Part shown: positions 13,301 through 28,300 of the stretch, piece by piece | How the letters are laid out: each line of letters starts with the position of its first letter | How positions within the stretch are numbered: position 1 is the stretch's first letter | Assembly (NCBI RefSeq): GCF_001625305.1 | Contig: NW_017802714.1 | Span: 1-64,000, forward strand | DNA length: 64,000 nt | Source of the DNA: Branchiostoma belcheri | Taxonomy: Eukaryota > Chordata > Leptocardii > Amphioxiformes > Branchiostomatidae | Direction of reading: 5' to 3' | Notes under the pieces: generated by a model | What the model was told of the DNA's origin: nothing | The model's database searches: none | The model's input: the letters and a program-made list of their open reading frames with translations, nothing else | Position numbers and translations under genes: made by a program

Positions 13301-16300
13301 GGTAAAGTATGTGCATCCTAAGCAGAGTTCTAGTAGCTCACATACCTGGTCAACGGATAGGTTTGTTCTATCTGCAAGTGTATCGTCGGCTTCCAAGGCT
13401 TCCCTGACTACTGACACTGCTTCCTTAGGTGGTATGGAGGTGAAAAGTGAGCACACGTCATACGAAATGATGGTTTCATCATCCTCTACATAAATTTCTT
13501 TGATTTTGTTGACAAAGTCGGCACTATTCTGTACATGGTGCTGAGATTTCCCCACTAGTGGTCCCAAAATCTTGGCTAGAAAACCTGCTAACTCATAGGT
13601 GACAGAGCCTATACTGGAGACTATGGGTCGTAGAGGGACACTTCGTGGATTTTGGGAAGACCGTAGAAAGCAGGGAGTTGTTCCGTTGTGGGATTGAGTT
13701 TTAGGTAGGTAGCGAAATCCAGAACTCCTTCAGTTTGCAATTTCTTGAGGGCTGTCCTAATTTTTCCTTTAAATTTGTCAGTGGGATCCTTTATCAAGAG
13801 CGTGTAGGTGTCTGGGTCTCCAAAAATTTGTCTTCACTTTATTTGCATATCAATCAATAGCTTGTGCTTATAAACCTGCATTTCCCCTCTGGTCTTTCAG
13901 TCACTGACGAAAGCTAGTGGATACTACTAGTACCTGATACGTCTGACGTTTTCAAAATCATATCCAGTTGCTTGAGTAACTGCTTTTTGGCGTATCGTAT
14001 TACCTGGATGTATAACCTTCATCGATGTAGGACTTGATTTAGTTGATGTTGAATATATTGCATTTTACTAATTGTTTAATATTATGTACTGTGTATTTTT
14101 TGTGTGTATTTTTATGTGTATCCAGGATTACCTGAAAAGCAGACCAAAATGGCCTGAGCTGTAATTAGGCCACACCAAGTAAATTTTATGGATGACGTCC
14201 GCGCGCGCATTGATTTTGGCCTGTGCCTAGAAAAAAAAAAAGAATTTCCACTTCCTGTAACTATGACCAAGGAGTCACGTCAGTGCCACAAATCGTCAGA
14301 TTGACGTGAAACCCGTAACGCGAAAACAGGACAGGACGACAACTGCTTGTCCACCTGATTTATTGCTGTTTTGATGATGAATAAAAGACTTCTTGCTTGT
14401 TACACTGTGTCACCTCATTCAATTTGTGTCCTTACATTTGTCATCTCTTAGTATATTTCTAATCTAGGCATCTTGTTTTTTAGGGCCTTTCTTGTTTTTT
14501 TTCGCCCTCTCGCATTAGATTTAGGGTCTCCAAAGGACGTCATCCATAAAATTTACTTGGTGTGGCCTTACCGGTAAAACAAATAAACTGAACCTGAAAT
14601 TAAAATGTGACGTTGTCTCTTGTCAGTGCTGACGCCTCCGGACAACAGAGGAACAGAGTTTGTGGTCGGCTTCCTGCAGAACTATAGAGTCAGCCAAACC
14701 GAACTCGAGCTGCTCCTCACCAGCGCGAGTTCAGAACCCGCCATAGTCACCATCACTGCCCCAGGTGCCAACTACATGGAGCAGCTGGTCGTGACTGACT
14801 CAGCTGTGCGGGTGATAACCCTGCCGATTTCCGTCATGCTCAGGGGACACGAGCGGGCTCAGAAAGGCGTCCTCGTCACCGCCGACCGCGAAATCATCCT
14901 GTACGGCGTGAACAAAGGGGACAGCACCACAGACGGTTTCCTGGGTCTTCCTGTGGACGTTCTCGGCAGAGAGTATTTTGTAGCTTCCTACACTCCTCCG
15001 TATCGGGAGTATCCGTCCGAATTCGCCATCTTCGGTGTTGAAAACGACACCTTGATCAACGTCACTTTGAAGGGTACCGTTTACCATAATGGCAGGTACC
15101 ACTATTCTGGAAGCGGCATCACGTTCTCGCTAGACCGTCTGGAGGCTATACAGTTTGAGGGCCAGAACCTGTCGGACCTTACAGGTACCCACATCGTATC
15201 CGATAAGCCGGTTTCCGTCATGTCTGGCGTGCGGTGTGCAAAGGTACCAAACCAGTATGCGGCATGTGATCACCTTGTCGAGCACGTCCCGCCCGTCAAC
15301 ACCTGGGGACGTCGCTTCGTCACCGTCCCGCTAGCCGGGCGTCGAGCAGGGGACATCTTCCGCCTCGTGGCTGCCAGAGACGGCACCACTGTCAACGTCA
15401 CTGGTGTATCGCCTCGTACGCTGGACGCAGGCGAGTTCTGGGAGCTGGATTTTTCGTCCAGCACCTACAAGTCCATCACGTCATCTCAGCCGATCATGGT
15501 ACTCCAGTACAGCAAGGGGCTGAATGCGGACTACACTACTGGGGATCCCTTTATGATGTACATACCGCCAGTGGAGCAGTTTGCCACCGACTACATTTTT
15601 TCCACTGTCGACTCACTGTCCTCGGCCTTCACAAGCTACGTTAACATCGTCATAAAGACGTCACAGACGTCCGGTCTGACGTATGACGGCAACCCGCTAC
15701 CTTCCAACACGATCTGGTCTCCCATCCCTGACTCTAATCTGTCCGCGACGCAGCTTTACATCGGCACTGAGGGAACACACACGATCAAGCACGAATCTGC
15801 GACTATCACATTCTCTCTAATTTACTACGGCTTCTCTCGCGCTGACTCCGTCGGTTTTCCCCTGGGTCTCCGACTGGCCAACATGCCAGGTGGATGTGAC
15901 GTCACAGAACCAATAGTCGGCGACGGCGTCGACAACGACTGTGACCTACTGGTGGACGAGGAGCAACTGAACGGAATGTAAGGGTTGTGTTTCACCTTTC
16001 TGATATCACAGATTTTGTCTGAAAATTCGAATTCTAATCTTTTCATCTAACGATATCTATCAATAATGTTTTTTACACTGTGCCCTTTTCCAGTCTTATT
16101 AAACATGGCGTATCAATGAACCATTTTTTCTTTCTTTTCGGAGATTCTGTTTGTGAAAACCACATTGTCCTTTCACTAGCATAGGCTCGGGGTAAACATC
16201 GGTTATTAAACACACAAATCTATAATATCTTATTACTTGTCTTGAGACGAGTTGCAGTGTCAATCAGAAACTAGACTCAGTGGTATCAACATAAGCATCA

Positions 16301-19300
16301 TTTGAATTCCCAGAGATGATGACAGTGACGGTCTCATTGACGAAGATTTGGCTGACACTATAACAGAGACGACTAGTCTTAGTCTAGTCGACGCAACAAC
16401 AAAGACGACCACTGTATCATCCAACACGACATTGGAGTCGAACACTTCATTTAATACGACAGCAGACCTGACCACTTCACTGCTCAACACGACCACAACA
16501 ACAGTCACAACAACAGAGCCGACCACAACAACAGTCACAACAACAGAGCCGACCACAACAACAGTTACAACAACAGAACCGACCACAACAGTTAAAACAA
16601 CAGAGCCGACCACAACAACAGTTACAACAACAGAGCCGACCACAACAACAGTTACAACAGTGCCGACCACAACAGTCACAACAACATATCCGACCACAAC
16701 AACAGTCACAACAACAGAGCCGACCACAACAACAGTCACAACAACAGAGCCGACCACCACAACAGTCACAACAACAGAGCCGACCACAACAACAGTCACA
16801 ACAACAGAGCCGACCACAACAACAGTCACAACAACAACAACAGTCACAACAAGGGAGCCGACAACAGTCACAACAACAGAGCTGACTACAACAACAGTCA
16901 AACCAACAGAGCCGACCACAACAACATTGTCAATAAATATCACGACAACTCAGCTTTCAACTTCACCAGACGAAAGTGGGACGATGGCTACAACAGCTGG
17001 TATGTTTGTTTTATCAATTTTGCATCAAACTATCAGATTATTTGACTGAATTGGTGAACGATTAAAAGAGTTTGTATATATATGCATTTGGGGCGATGGA
17101 GCAACTCGAATAATTTTTGTTGGCAATGCAAATATGATACACTTCGCACAAGTTGCCGACGATAATGTCAATAGGTTAATCTTGGGTTTTCGCAAAGCAG
17201 GTGTTGGGAGGATAAAATATGACATTTTCCTAGCTAATGTCACAGAGATGGAAAAACGATTTTTCTCTCCTTGTAAGCTTATAGATAACATCCATTCTAA
17301 GATAGAATGGCTTGTTTGTCCTCTGAACTGCTTTCAACAAAGAAAGGTTTGCGACTGAACTGCTCTGTCTTAGTCACGCACAACACGTGACTCATACACG
17401 TGCAATACCAGCAAAGGCCATTTAAAGTGGATATCGCCCTCGTCTCTGCAGAGAGAAGGTTGAGTTGGAGAACAGTTTAATTGTTCCGCCATGTACATCG
17501 CGTGTATTCAAAATTTCTCCTTAGTTGCGGACTGCGGATGTCCATTGCTGCCCTCCCATACTGAGGTTAGTCTGACCGCAACGACCACTGGCTCCGTGGC
17601 CACTTACCGCTGCAAGACGGGATTTCAGTCTGCGAACGGGACCACAACGCTTACCTGTGGCAGCGATGGGGAATGGAAGGGCACACTGCTGACTTGTGAA
17701 GGTATACAATGATATATAATTCATGAAAAATTGATTTTACGGGCAGTGTTTTATATCTTTTTTTTAGCATTGTATACCTTAGACCTGATGTTAGCCTTTC
17801 TTTGTTATTATTGTTGTAATTTCTTTCTAGTACACTGTACTTTGTACATCCGTGCATTTATCCCCCCGGGAATGAACATGCATTAAAGTTTCAGTATAAT
17901 GAAAAAGTTTGCACAGTTTCGCTAACAATCAAATCATAGGTATTAACTTACCGGTATATCTTTTGGTCTTAATTTTCAGCCATAACCCCCTGTATCCGAT
18001 TCTGTGGGTTTGGAAGCTGTTTTGTTGATGGCGACATTCAGAAGTGTGACTGCAACACAGGATACGGATTTTTTGGTCTTTCCCAGTTTTGCCGAGGTAA
18101 GCATGTGCATTTATATACATGTACTACCTTAAGTTTAAAGCAACTTACCAGTTTGTAAAATCGTATGATTTCTTTGAATATTAGGTATTTGAAGCCAAGC
18201 ATCATGCCTTTTACTTTATGTCAGTTTATCAAGTTACGTACGTTACATAATCATATTCTTCTCAGATATCAATGAATGCGAAGACGGTTTGGACTATTGC
18301 TTGGGCCGGCCAGCCTGTGTGCCTAACGCGAGGTGCATCAACTCTCCGTACGGCTCGTACACGTGCCGGTGTCCCAGTGGTTATACTGGTGACGGGAGGA
18401 CATCATGTGAAGGTTTGTTACATCGTCATCATCTTACACTGCAGTAAACTTGCCGGAACGTGGATGGCAGATAAATATGAAGAGAGGAAACAAGCCAAGG
18501 GTCTGATTTAATGTTTTACTTTGATGCGGCAGTGTCTTTTGTTCCTTTTATATGTGATGTTACCACTGAATCAAAACCATTTGTACAATGATGCAAAGCT
18601 TTTTTTTCCAGTGACAATTGGATGTTATAATAGTTGGCAGTAAATTAAGCACAATCACAGCAAGGTTTATGATGTCAAAATTCTAAAATGTACGTGTGAA
18701 TCTTGTTTTTTTGGGGCCCGCTTTTTTGTTTTTGCCTTATCTCATTAGATTTAAAGTCTGTGGAGGATGGCATCCATAAAGCTTGCTTACTGTAGCCTAA
18801 AGTTTCTTCAGTAATGAGGATATTTTTTATTGCTGATGAAAAACTCGTTTTATTTTCCAGATGAAGACGAGTGTTTGTCGGCTCCATGTTCCGAGTTTGC
18901 CAACTGCACCAACACAGCAGGCAGCTACACCTGTCAGTGTCTGGACGGATATGTGGGGTCTGGCACGGTTTGCACAGGTCTGCATTGAGGCCTTTTAAGA
19001 ATAATTATGACCATTTTGATAATTGAGATCATGCAAGGTGAAGTGCATTAAAATGCGGTCATTAGCAGTTTAATGAAGGACTGAATCATATTTCTGCTAT
19101 GTTGCTGTTCGTGAATGTTCACAAATGTACATAGTATTCATAAAACCTGTCTAATGTCAGACTCAGAACCGTTGGTATCAATAATAGCAAATTGAATGTA
19201 AGGTTTTCACATGGCTAAAATTAACATTTTTTTTTTGTTTCTTGATCTAGAAATCAACGAGTGCAGCTCCAGCCCATGTATCGGTGGAACGTGTGTGGAT

Positions 19301-22300
19301 AGGATAAATGGGTACACCTGTACCTGTCGTGAGGGGTTTGCTGGAGAGAGGTGTGAAATAAGTGAGTGTTTTTGGTATCAAATATCTTGAACGTTTCCTA
19401 CAGACAAGCAAATGCACAGCGACTTTTACTAGGTCTTCTATAACTAATCTACGAATAAAAATTCAAGTTTAAGGACAAACTAGTATGAAATGTCTTTATC
19501 AGCAATATCGTAGTTTGTTTCTTAGAACATAAAATAATTCACGATATTTTGTAAAGAAGCAGTGTATCTAAATACCTTTGACACATAACGACCATGATTA
19601 TTATCAGTTACGAAAAAGGTTTTATTAACATATGACGTGCAAACAACTTTTAAAGGAATTCCATGATTATACATATCGCTGAAATAAAGCAGTATCTGTT
19701 GGATTTAGAAGTATTCAGAATTCTTTTTTTTTTCTAGATGTCAACGATTGTGAACCTCCACCCTGCCTCCACAATGGGACCTGTAGTGACAGGATCAACA
19801 CCTACAGCTGTGACTGTGTGGATGGGTGGGAGGGAATCAACTGTGAAGAGGGTAAGGTATTTTTCCTGTCATTAAGCGCGATATAAACTCCAGGACTGCA
19901 TTCTCCGCATTGTAGCAGCGCCACCTTGCAGCAGTATACAGTAGAGTACTGCCCTGAGGAAGCTCCAAAAGGTCACAGAAATGTTGGTTACAAAGAACTT
20001 CTGTGTACAAAGAACTTTGTTATAATCAAATACATCTTGTAACATCAGGACATTTGGAGCAATATTGTCTTACATATTTCTTTGATTCGAAAGTTACATT
20101 ATTAACTTATAATGTGGTATAGGACGATAACTTCAAAGTGTGACGAGCACGATGAGAAATCACTACAATCGTAATCTTTTCAATAGCCAATTTGGCAAAA
20201 TTTACGGTACAGTAATCAAGTTAATTAAGTGATCAATTAATTGTCATTACTATTTTATTCACTCTCCACTTATAATAAACTGCCTCTTACAAGAAAAGCG
20301 GACAGAAGTTCAAGACTAATGCCACCCGTAGTGATGTATGACAAGGTCATGTTATTTGTCCCCTTGTTTTTTACAGACATGAATGAGTGCACGTCTGATC
20401 CTTGTCAACGGCATGCTGACTGTGGAAACACAAACGGCTCTTTCATCTGCACCTGTAAACAGGGTTTCCATGGAGACGGATTTGAATGCACCGGTAAAAT
20501 AGATACTGCATTAGGCAATGTTGATTTGATTATATGGATGACATCCTCCGGGAGCCCAAAAAACTGATGCGCGCGTGCGAATAAGAAAAAAAGTTTTGCA
20601 AAAAAAAAAGTTGTTTTCATTATGAAATCTACGTGGTCATGAGGGTTGAGCAAATGGCACAGAATATGGTTTGGCGAATAATCTAGTCTTCAAGTTCATT
20701 TCTTTACAATTTCGTCTTTTTTTTCGTTTGATTTTGGCATTCTACGACATTAATATAGTTTTTATTAATTTTTTTGTAACTTATGGTATATTTTTGCTCA
20801 TTTTCAACTGTTTTGTACGATTTACAGTATGGTTGAAAACTTTTTTTTTTTGGAAACGGCCTAAAATTCATGCGCGCGTGGATGTCATCCATGTAATCAA
20901 ATCAACATGGCCTTATTGACACAAACTGTTGAATACTTTTGTAGGATACAATCATAAATGAAAAAAATGTGTTTTTAAAATGTGTTACAGCTTTGTTGTG
21001 TTCCATATTTTGCTATATATTGATGTTGTAGTTATTTCGCTAAGCATTCACATTCACACAGCTGTTTGTTTTATAAGTAATTGGTGTCTCTTCTTGACTT
21101 TGTGTTCTTTGCCCCAACAGAAACTGATGAGTGTGCGTCCGATCCCTGCCAAAATGGAGGAACCTGCATAGATGGACTTAATAGATATTCGTGTGACTGT
21201 CCAAGTGAATGGCAGGGCGTTAACTGTGAAAGAGGTGAGTCATTTACATTGTACCATGTGGACACAAAACCAAGGACAATGGTAACTTTTGTATGGTTAT
21301 ATTGAATTCAACATTCAACAAAGAGAGTCATCGAAAATCCCCCAGTAGTATGCAAAGTATGAAAAAACAACTTATGTTTTGTGCGTGCGTGCGTACGTGT
21401 GTGTGTGTGTGTGTGTGTGTGCGTACATTTATTTCTCAATAAACTTCTTTTTTATATACAATTAAGCCCCAAAATTACTAACGCCTTTGAAAAAAATCGC
21501 TTCTTTCTTTGTAGCAATATAATACTTCATAGCTATATAATTACCATTCTTGTTGTAGCGGTCGGCATGAACATTGATTTCAAATAACAAAGTCGTGTGC
21601 ATCGTTTCTGCAATATACAGTTAATAAAAAAAAGCCATATGAGGTCACATCCCCCGTGAATGAGCACACTGACAGTCTTCTTCGACGACGGAGGACTACG
21701 AAGATCTAAGAATTGCATAAATATCTGCGCAGTCGATGACATGCTCCTTTATTTGTTTGCCTGCAGATGTTGATGAGTGCCTCCGAGAAAAATGCCATCA
21801 GAACTCAGCCTGTAACAACTCACCGGGAAGCTACAGCTGCACATGCAGGGAAGGTTTCTATGGAAATGGCCTCACACATGATAAACTCGTGTGTAGAGGT
21901 AACATAAGTTATGATAATCTAATTAACATTGAGACTTTAGAATTATACAAGATATGTAAGAAAGTGCCAAAGCAGGACACCTTCATCTGCATTTTGATAC
22001 CATTCAGGAATAAACATTTTGTGGACAAAATAAAAAGTTATTTTTATGCGTTTCAAAAAGAAAGAAGAAGTGGTGTTTATCAGTAGATGATAAATAGGCT
22101 GTAGTATTCCTGGAATATATAACGTACTTAGTGCTAGAATGTAACGTTTCAGTGCCAATGTTTTATATCCTCTAGACCACATATGGTCACATGTGCATTT
22201 AGCCTATCTGGGCATGAATATGCAATAAACATCATTCAATCATAATTAGCTGCGAATTGGTGCTTAGCAATATTAATATTGATCTTAGGGCAAGGGGTTT

Positions 22301-25300
22301 GAATCATCTCAGTTTACCTGTTAAAACGGAAAATTTTGCTGATAAAGATAGAAGGCAAAAGCAGTCATCACAGCAAATTCATAGTCATGGTGTAAAAAAT
22401 GATGTTAAATGGCAAACTGTCTTTAAAAAGTTAGACAAATGCCTTTTAATAAAGTAAGTTACCATATCAGTGATATAAATATTAGAATTTGTGTTTTGTT
22501 TCAGAAACCATCCTTTTCCCTTACGGTGAAGAACAAGGGGACATGTTTCTGCCTGACACAGACGACCGTAAAGACATTTCTCTACCGTCTCTGATTGACA
22601 TCAGTCTAGGGTTCCCTTTCTTTGGACAGTTCTACTACAGCCTTTATGTAAGATCACTTTTCTTCTCCTAGCCTCACACCACTTAGATCTATAGAACCTT
22701 GAGTATAAATTCCTTTGCTAAATTGTTTAGTAGATTTTTAAGTTGTTATGATTATCGCGAGTTTTGTGTGTCTCTTCCATAATTCAAACGTATTTACGGT
22801 AATCTGATTAAATTTTTTAAGAAATTATTGAAATAAAGTTCAATAGTCACTATGTTCCTTAATGAGGAATAAATATATGTAAAAATGTGTATAAATTTAC
22901 TAGGACTGCAAATTATGTGAACTTTGAAGACCTTGCCTTATCTTTCCATTAAGAGAAAAATTGTTTCCACACGTCCGGCCTGAGGGCAGATTTGAGCTTC
23001 ACATGAATAAAGAATAGTTCAAAGAAAAACAAAAACACATGTACATGAAAGCTAGATAGAGTTGGATATAGATATAGACATAAGGATGTCCTGACATAAG
23101 GTTGTGGCAATTATTCGATCCCTTTCTTTGCAGTTCTCCGATAACGGGTTGATAATATTCCCGCCGACGGCGCAGTCCCGTGCGCGGAGAGAACCCTACC
23201 CGAACCCCAGTCTGTTCAGGAGGAACCAGACCGTACAGGCAGGATTCCCTCCTATGGTAGCAGCGTCATGGGGAGATGTGGATCTCACAACGGACGTGGG
23301 GAAAGTCTGGTATCAGGTAAATGACAAACTTAAAAAACTCTCACTGCACAAAAGTCTATCTTTAAACACATCTTAAAGCATGCGTAAAGGTACTTGTAGG
23401 AGAAGAAACGGCACCTCTACGCATTATTTATGGTGTGTTTAAAGAATGGATTAAGTGTAGTGTCTGCAGTATTGATGTAATAATAATCGTTTCATCTTAC
23501 TCTTATTATTATGATATTCTTAAGATATTGGACGTGTAAATCACTAACAAACTTAAGTTTAACCCTTTCTAGACGGGGGGGGGGGCTAAAAGTGCCCGCG
23601 CCAACTTTGATGTCACATAGCATCTGAACGGCTAGAGCTAGAATGACCAAACTTGGTGACTTTTCCTAAAATATTGTTGGCAACAATTTCCTATCATTGG
23701 AATAAGATAATGATTTTTTGTGTTGCCATCGCAACGGGTTTCTGACAGGCATTTTTTGCTAAATTTAGTAATTTTTGTTTCAACAATAGAATTTTATGGG
23801 TTTTATGTCAAGTTACTCATGGTTTCTAATATTGATAACATCCCATGTAATCTTATGTAAATTTTATCATTAAATATGCATGATTTATGCTAATTTGATG
23901 ACGTCATTGGCCAAAATCCAAGATGGCGGACCATATCATTAGAACAGGTATATACAGGTTATTTTCCTTAAAATTTCATCAATACTTTCATTTCTTTTTC
24001 CCAAAAAGGGTTAAATGAAGGTCTTTAGTATGTTTACAATGTATTTTAGGCTTTATCCTGAAAAAAAAACTATTTTTGAAAATTCAACATTGATGATCCA
24101 AGATGGCGGATATCTTAAATATGTATGACGTCATTTTATGAAGTCACCGGTGTTGCTATAGGCAACATAAGACTTAGTACACCTTAGTATTCTGTCATAA
24201 ACACATTTGGTAAAGTTATGTTGCATACCATTTAGTTTTCAGGGAATAGCCGATCTAGATGGTTTTGGCCAATAAAATCACATTAATGACGTCATAATGA
24301 CGTCATTAATGTGATTTTACTAGTACACCATCCTCTGATAATTTGGTGGTCATACGACATACCGTTAGCGAGTTCTGAGGGGGGGGGGTCAAAGACCCCC
24401 CCCGTCAAATCTTGCTCAAAAAAGCCCGGTCTGGATAGGGTTAACGTAGATATTTATCACTATACCATAGAACTATATAGACATGCTACATGTATCAATC
24501 ATAGATGACCAACATTTATCATAAATATAAACTGTTGCGAGTCAAAAGATTTTTGAAAAACAGGAAACTATTGTATGTTCACCTACCATGACTGATCCTC
24601 TCTTTTTCTACCAGGTGTATTCTGATGACAACTCAGTAGACAATGCCACACAGACAGTGTTTGACATGGTTACTACGAGGATGTACCAGTCCTTCAGCGA
24701 CACGTTTGTGCCCACCTGGGTACTGGTGGTGACCTGGGACGGTGTACCCTCTGTCGAGGCAATGTACACAAAACAAAACGTAAATCTAGCACCAGCAGTC
24801 TATAGTATTTTGAGCAAATTATAGAAAACAGCCCAAATTAAAAAACGGTTAAATTGACCAAGATGTTACGAATATTTGTTTTTATTTTAAACTAAAGCAT
24901 GTCTTTGAGTAAAGAAATTGATTTGTTCTCTGAGACATTAGCTTTATTTAAACGTCTAAAGAGATACTTCTTATATGAGTTGTCAGTTCGCTTTTAAGTC
25001 TTGCACACCTATATCAATGTTTTAAAATTCATGTTATAATTGCATACGCAACGAAGCCAATAACATGTTCTATCACAGAATTAGATCAATGTCATGTTTC
25101 TTCTTTTAGCCAAACACATTTCAAGCCGTCCTGGCCACCGATGGATCAGAATCCGTCGCTTTCCTGACCTATAAGGAAGACGAGATGCTGTGGACCAATG
25201 AAACCCAGGACGTTCTTCTCGGGTACAACAGCGCTAACGGTGTCAACTTCGAAAACATCCGGCTGGCAGATCCGTACAGACCCGACCGAGTCAACGGGAA

Positions 25301-28300
25301 CACGGGGCTGAAAGGACGATGGGCGTTTAAGTTGGAGAGCGATGCCACACGGAAAACGAACTACAAGAAGCTGTGTCGTGACTGGTACAAGACAGAGCCA
25401 GACCCTTCAGAGTGGATTGTAGGAGAAGGCCTGTGTCCCTGCACGCTACTTCAAGCACTAAAGGACCAACGCTTCGCCCCTGTTACATTGTCACCCTTTA
25501 ACATCTCCCTATTTCTTCTGGGCAATCAAGGTGCATAAAATGTTATTTTTACATTCAGTACTGCTTAAAGGAAGAAAAAGGAAAACATAGCATACCAGAC
25601 TCTCAGACCTTAGTCACTGATTTCGTAATATAATGAGTGCGCTATGCTATTGTCAAATTAAACGTATTTGTTTGATGTTGGGCATAACACAGTCGAAAAT
25701 ATACTGTACAGAATGGAAACTATACAAGGTATATAGGTTTATGCTGTGTGAGGACTTTTAGGTTATGTTCATATCCTTACCCGCAAAATAAGAAGTTCAC
25801 ACGATGTCAATGATAGCTTGGTAATTAGTGGTTAGAGTCGTTAGACCAATGAGAGTTTGGCTGAATGCTCGTTGAATCTTCAAATTTTTATGTTAAAAAA
25901 TTTCCATTTTTTTCGTTTTCGTGGAGGTAAGTGGCCTATGGTATTGTGTAGCATCTGTTTAATATATGAAGGTTATCACTGCATCTTCATGATAATTGCT
26001 TTCATTCTTAGATCAGGAAGTTTGCTTCAGTCCTCTGTTTGCCAGCCCGACTGGTTCCAGTGTAGACTGTTGTTACAAGTTCCTGGCCCTGAACACTGAG
26101 ATACCCCTGGCTGGAAGTCATCACAGATATCAACGGTTCTCCCAACTGCACACTGGTAATTATAAACATTTTGTTTGACTAAACTCCAATGACGGCATAA
26201 TACACTGAGGAGATTTCCTGTTTGTTTGTTTGTTTGTTGCATCAACAAGATTCTATCAAATTTGATGTATAAATCTATGACAACACTGGTGCACAAAGGA
26301 ACGACACCACGAGTTCTAATTAAGGAAAGGTAAAAGCTGACATCTATTACATCGGGACTGTGATTGGCTAGTGCGCAAGTATAAACCACGTGGGCATTTC
26401 GAGTCACAAAATTTCCATTAGCAATATGTTTCCACCAATGCCGGACAGCGTTTAGATCAGCCTAAACTCCCTCAAATCTGTTTCTTGTTTTTACGTGAAT
26501 TCGATAGAATTGAGCAATATACGTTGACTTGAAAATAATCGTTTTCTTTCAGACTTTGACGTGAATCCCGAGTCCTGGTGCTGTAGCCTGTCTGATGATA
26601 AAGACTTCTGTAACCTGTACTATGAAAAGAGGCCTCCAAACAGCTGTTCTTTCTACAGGCCACCACGTTTAGGTATGCCTTACAGGAGCAATTGTATTTT
26701 TATAACCAGTTTTATGATGGTGTATGGTAGCTAATATTTAAGCAATCAGAACAATTGATATTTCTTTATCATAAATCTGTTCTGTTTTCCAGAACGTTTC
26801 CTATATTAATATGTTTTCAACTTTGAATCTATACATAATTAGACATAATTTTTTCTCTGCTCTTGCTTATGTGGTATTGTTATAATTATTATTATTATCT
26901 TTGTTTCACAAGGAAGGAAGCAGACAGGATTTTACATGATATTTTAGCACGTTTACCAGGTAATGTTGATGTATGACTGTTGCCTTTTTTAGCCATAACG
27001 TGGGGAGATCCTCACATGAAGACACTAGACGGTCTCGCCTACACGTTTAACGGGTTAGGAGAGTTCACCCTTGTCAAGACGAGTGGGGCCAGTGTTGAGT
27101 TCAGGCTGCAGGGGCGCACAGAGAAAGCGATCGGTACCCAGGGAGCAGCTGAGGCTACAGTCTTCACGGCATTCGCGTCAAAACAAGATGGCTCCTCGAC
27201 GGTAACTCCTATACTTGTTCATACTGGTTTACGAAGGACCCGGTCTATTACGTAGTATGATCGGTATAAAACTGAAAGCATTCTTGTTATGGTCATGCTG
27301 CCTTGTTGCGAAAAGTCTGTCTTAGATTGTTTTTGGTGTTTCTTTTGGCGAAAACATTGAGCATGTACGCAACAATTCTTTGTAAATGTTGAAACGCTAA
27401 CGACACGGAAATAAAGTCTCATTCATTCATTCATTCATTCACCATTCATTCATTCATACACAGTTTTAATCTTCGTTTCATCGTTCATGAATATTTACTG
27501 ACTATTCTTTTTTCACTTAGGTTGAAATGGGTATGAACAAAGACCGGACAAATATGACACTAATGGTGGATAAACGGCCCATCAACATCACTGACCTACA
27601 GCAGAACGGTAAGGTGTGAGGATGGATGTATTAGAATTAGATTGGAAAGAAAAGTAGTCCATTTGTCATTAAGCCAATGACATGTTTGGTTGTTCTTACT
27701 ATTGCTATGTTTTTAATTCACATTTTAATTGAAAATGGTACAATTTGAAAAGTTCTTGTAAAATTGCTCCCCTAAAGATCATAAAAAGGAAAACAATTAC
27801 CTTGGAAAGGAACAAAGTTCCAAACACATTAGAAATGCAAGATGGATAATGGAAACCATCCACAAAACCTAATCAGATGGTTAATGACAATCTGTAACAA
27901 TTTCTGTGTTTCATGCAGGTGCGCAGCGTTTTGCCAATCTGACTCTTCAGTACAATTTCAACTCGAACCAGACCAGTGTGGTCGCCTCCTTCTCTTCGGG
28001 AATTACAGTGACCGTCACGCTCCAGAAACTCATGCTGAATGTACAGTTCGGAGCACCGGATTCTTTCGAGAACACTACCCGAGGCATGCTGGGTATGTTG
28101 GTTACTTTCTGGTAAATATCTATATAAAGCAGTGACCTGCTGTTTTAAAGCAGATGCAATTTTTATCAGAAAGATTTCATAACAAGCAGACAAAATATAT
28201 TTGCATGTTTTTGTAATGAAAAATGTAAATTGATAACTTCGGTCCAGCAAACTGACAAAAGGACAGGTCACCTTATTGTGTCCTACGAGTTACAAGTAGA

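Noticed and set aside
14800-15464. - strand ORFs within the IgGFc-binding exon
   Set aside because: Shadows of the + strand exon, which has a full domain.
16260-16943. 227-codon ORF on the - strand, Val-rich
   Set aside because: It is the antisense shadow of the Thr/Pro mucin repeat; a trinucleotide-like repeat keeps the opposite strand open. The + strand has splice sites and domain context.
19900-20000. Possible third hammerhead-like motif (CTGAGGAAGC...GAAATGTTGG)
   Set aside because: The stem II arms do not pair convincingly, so it is too weak to list.
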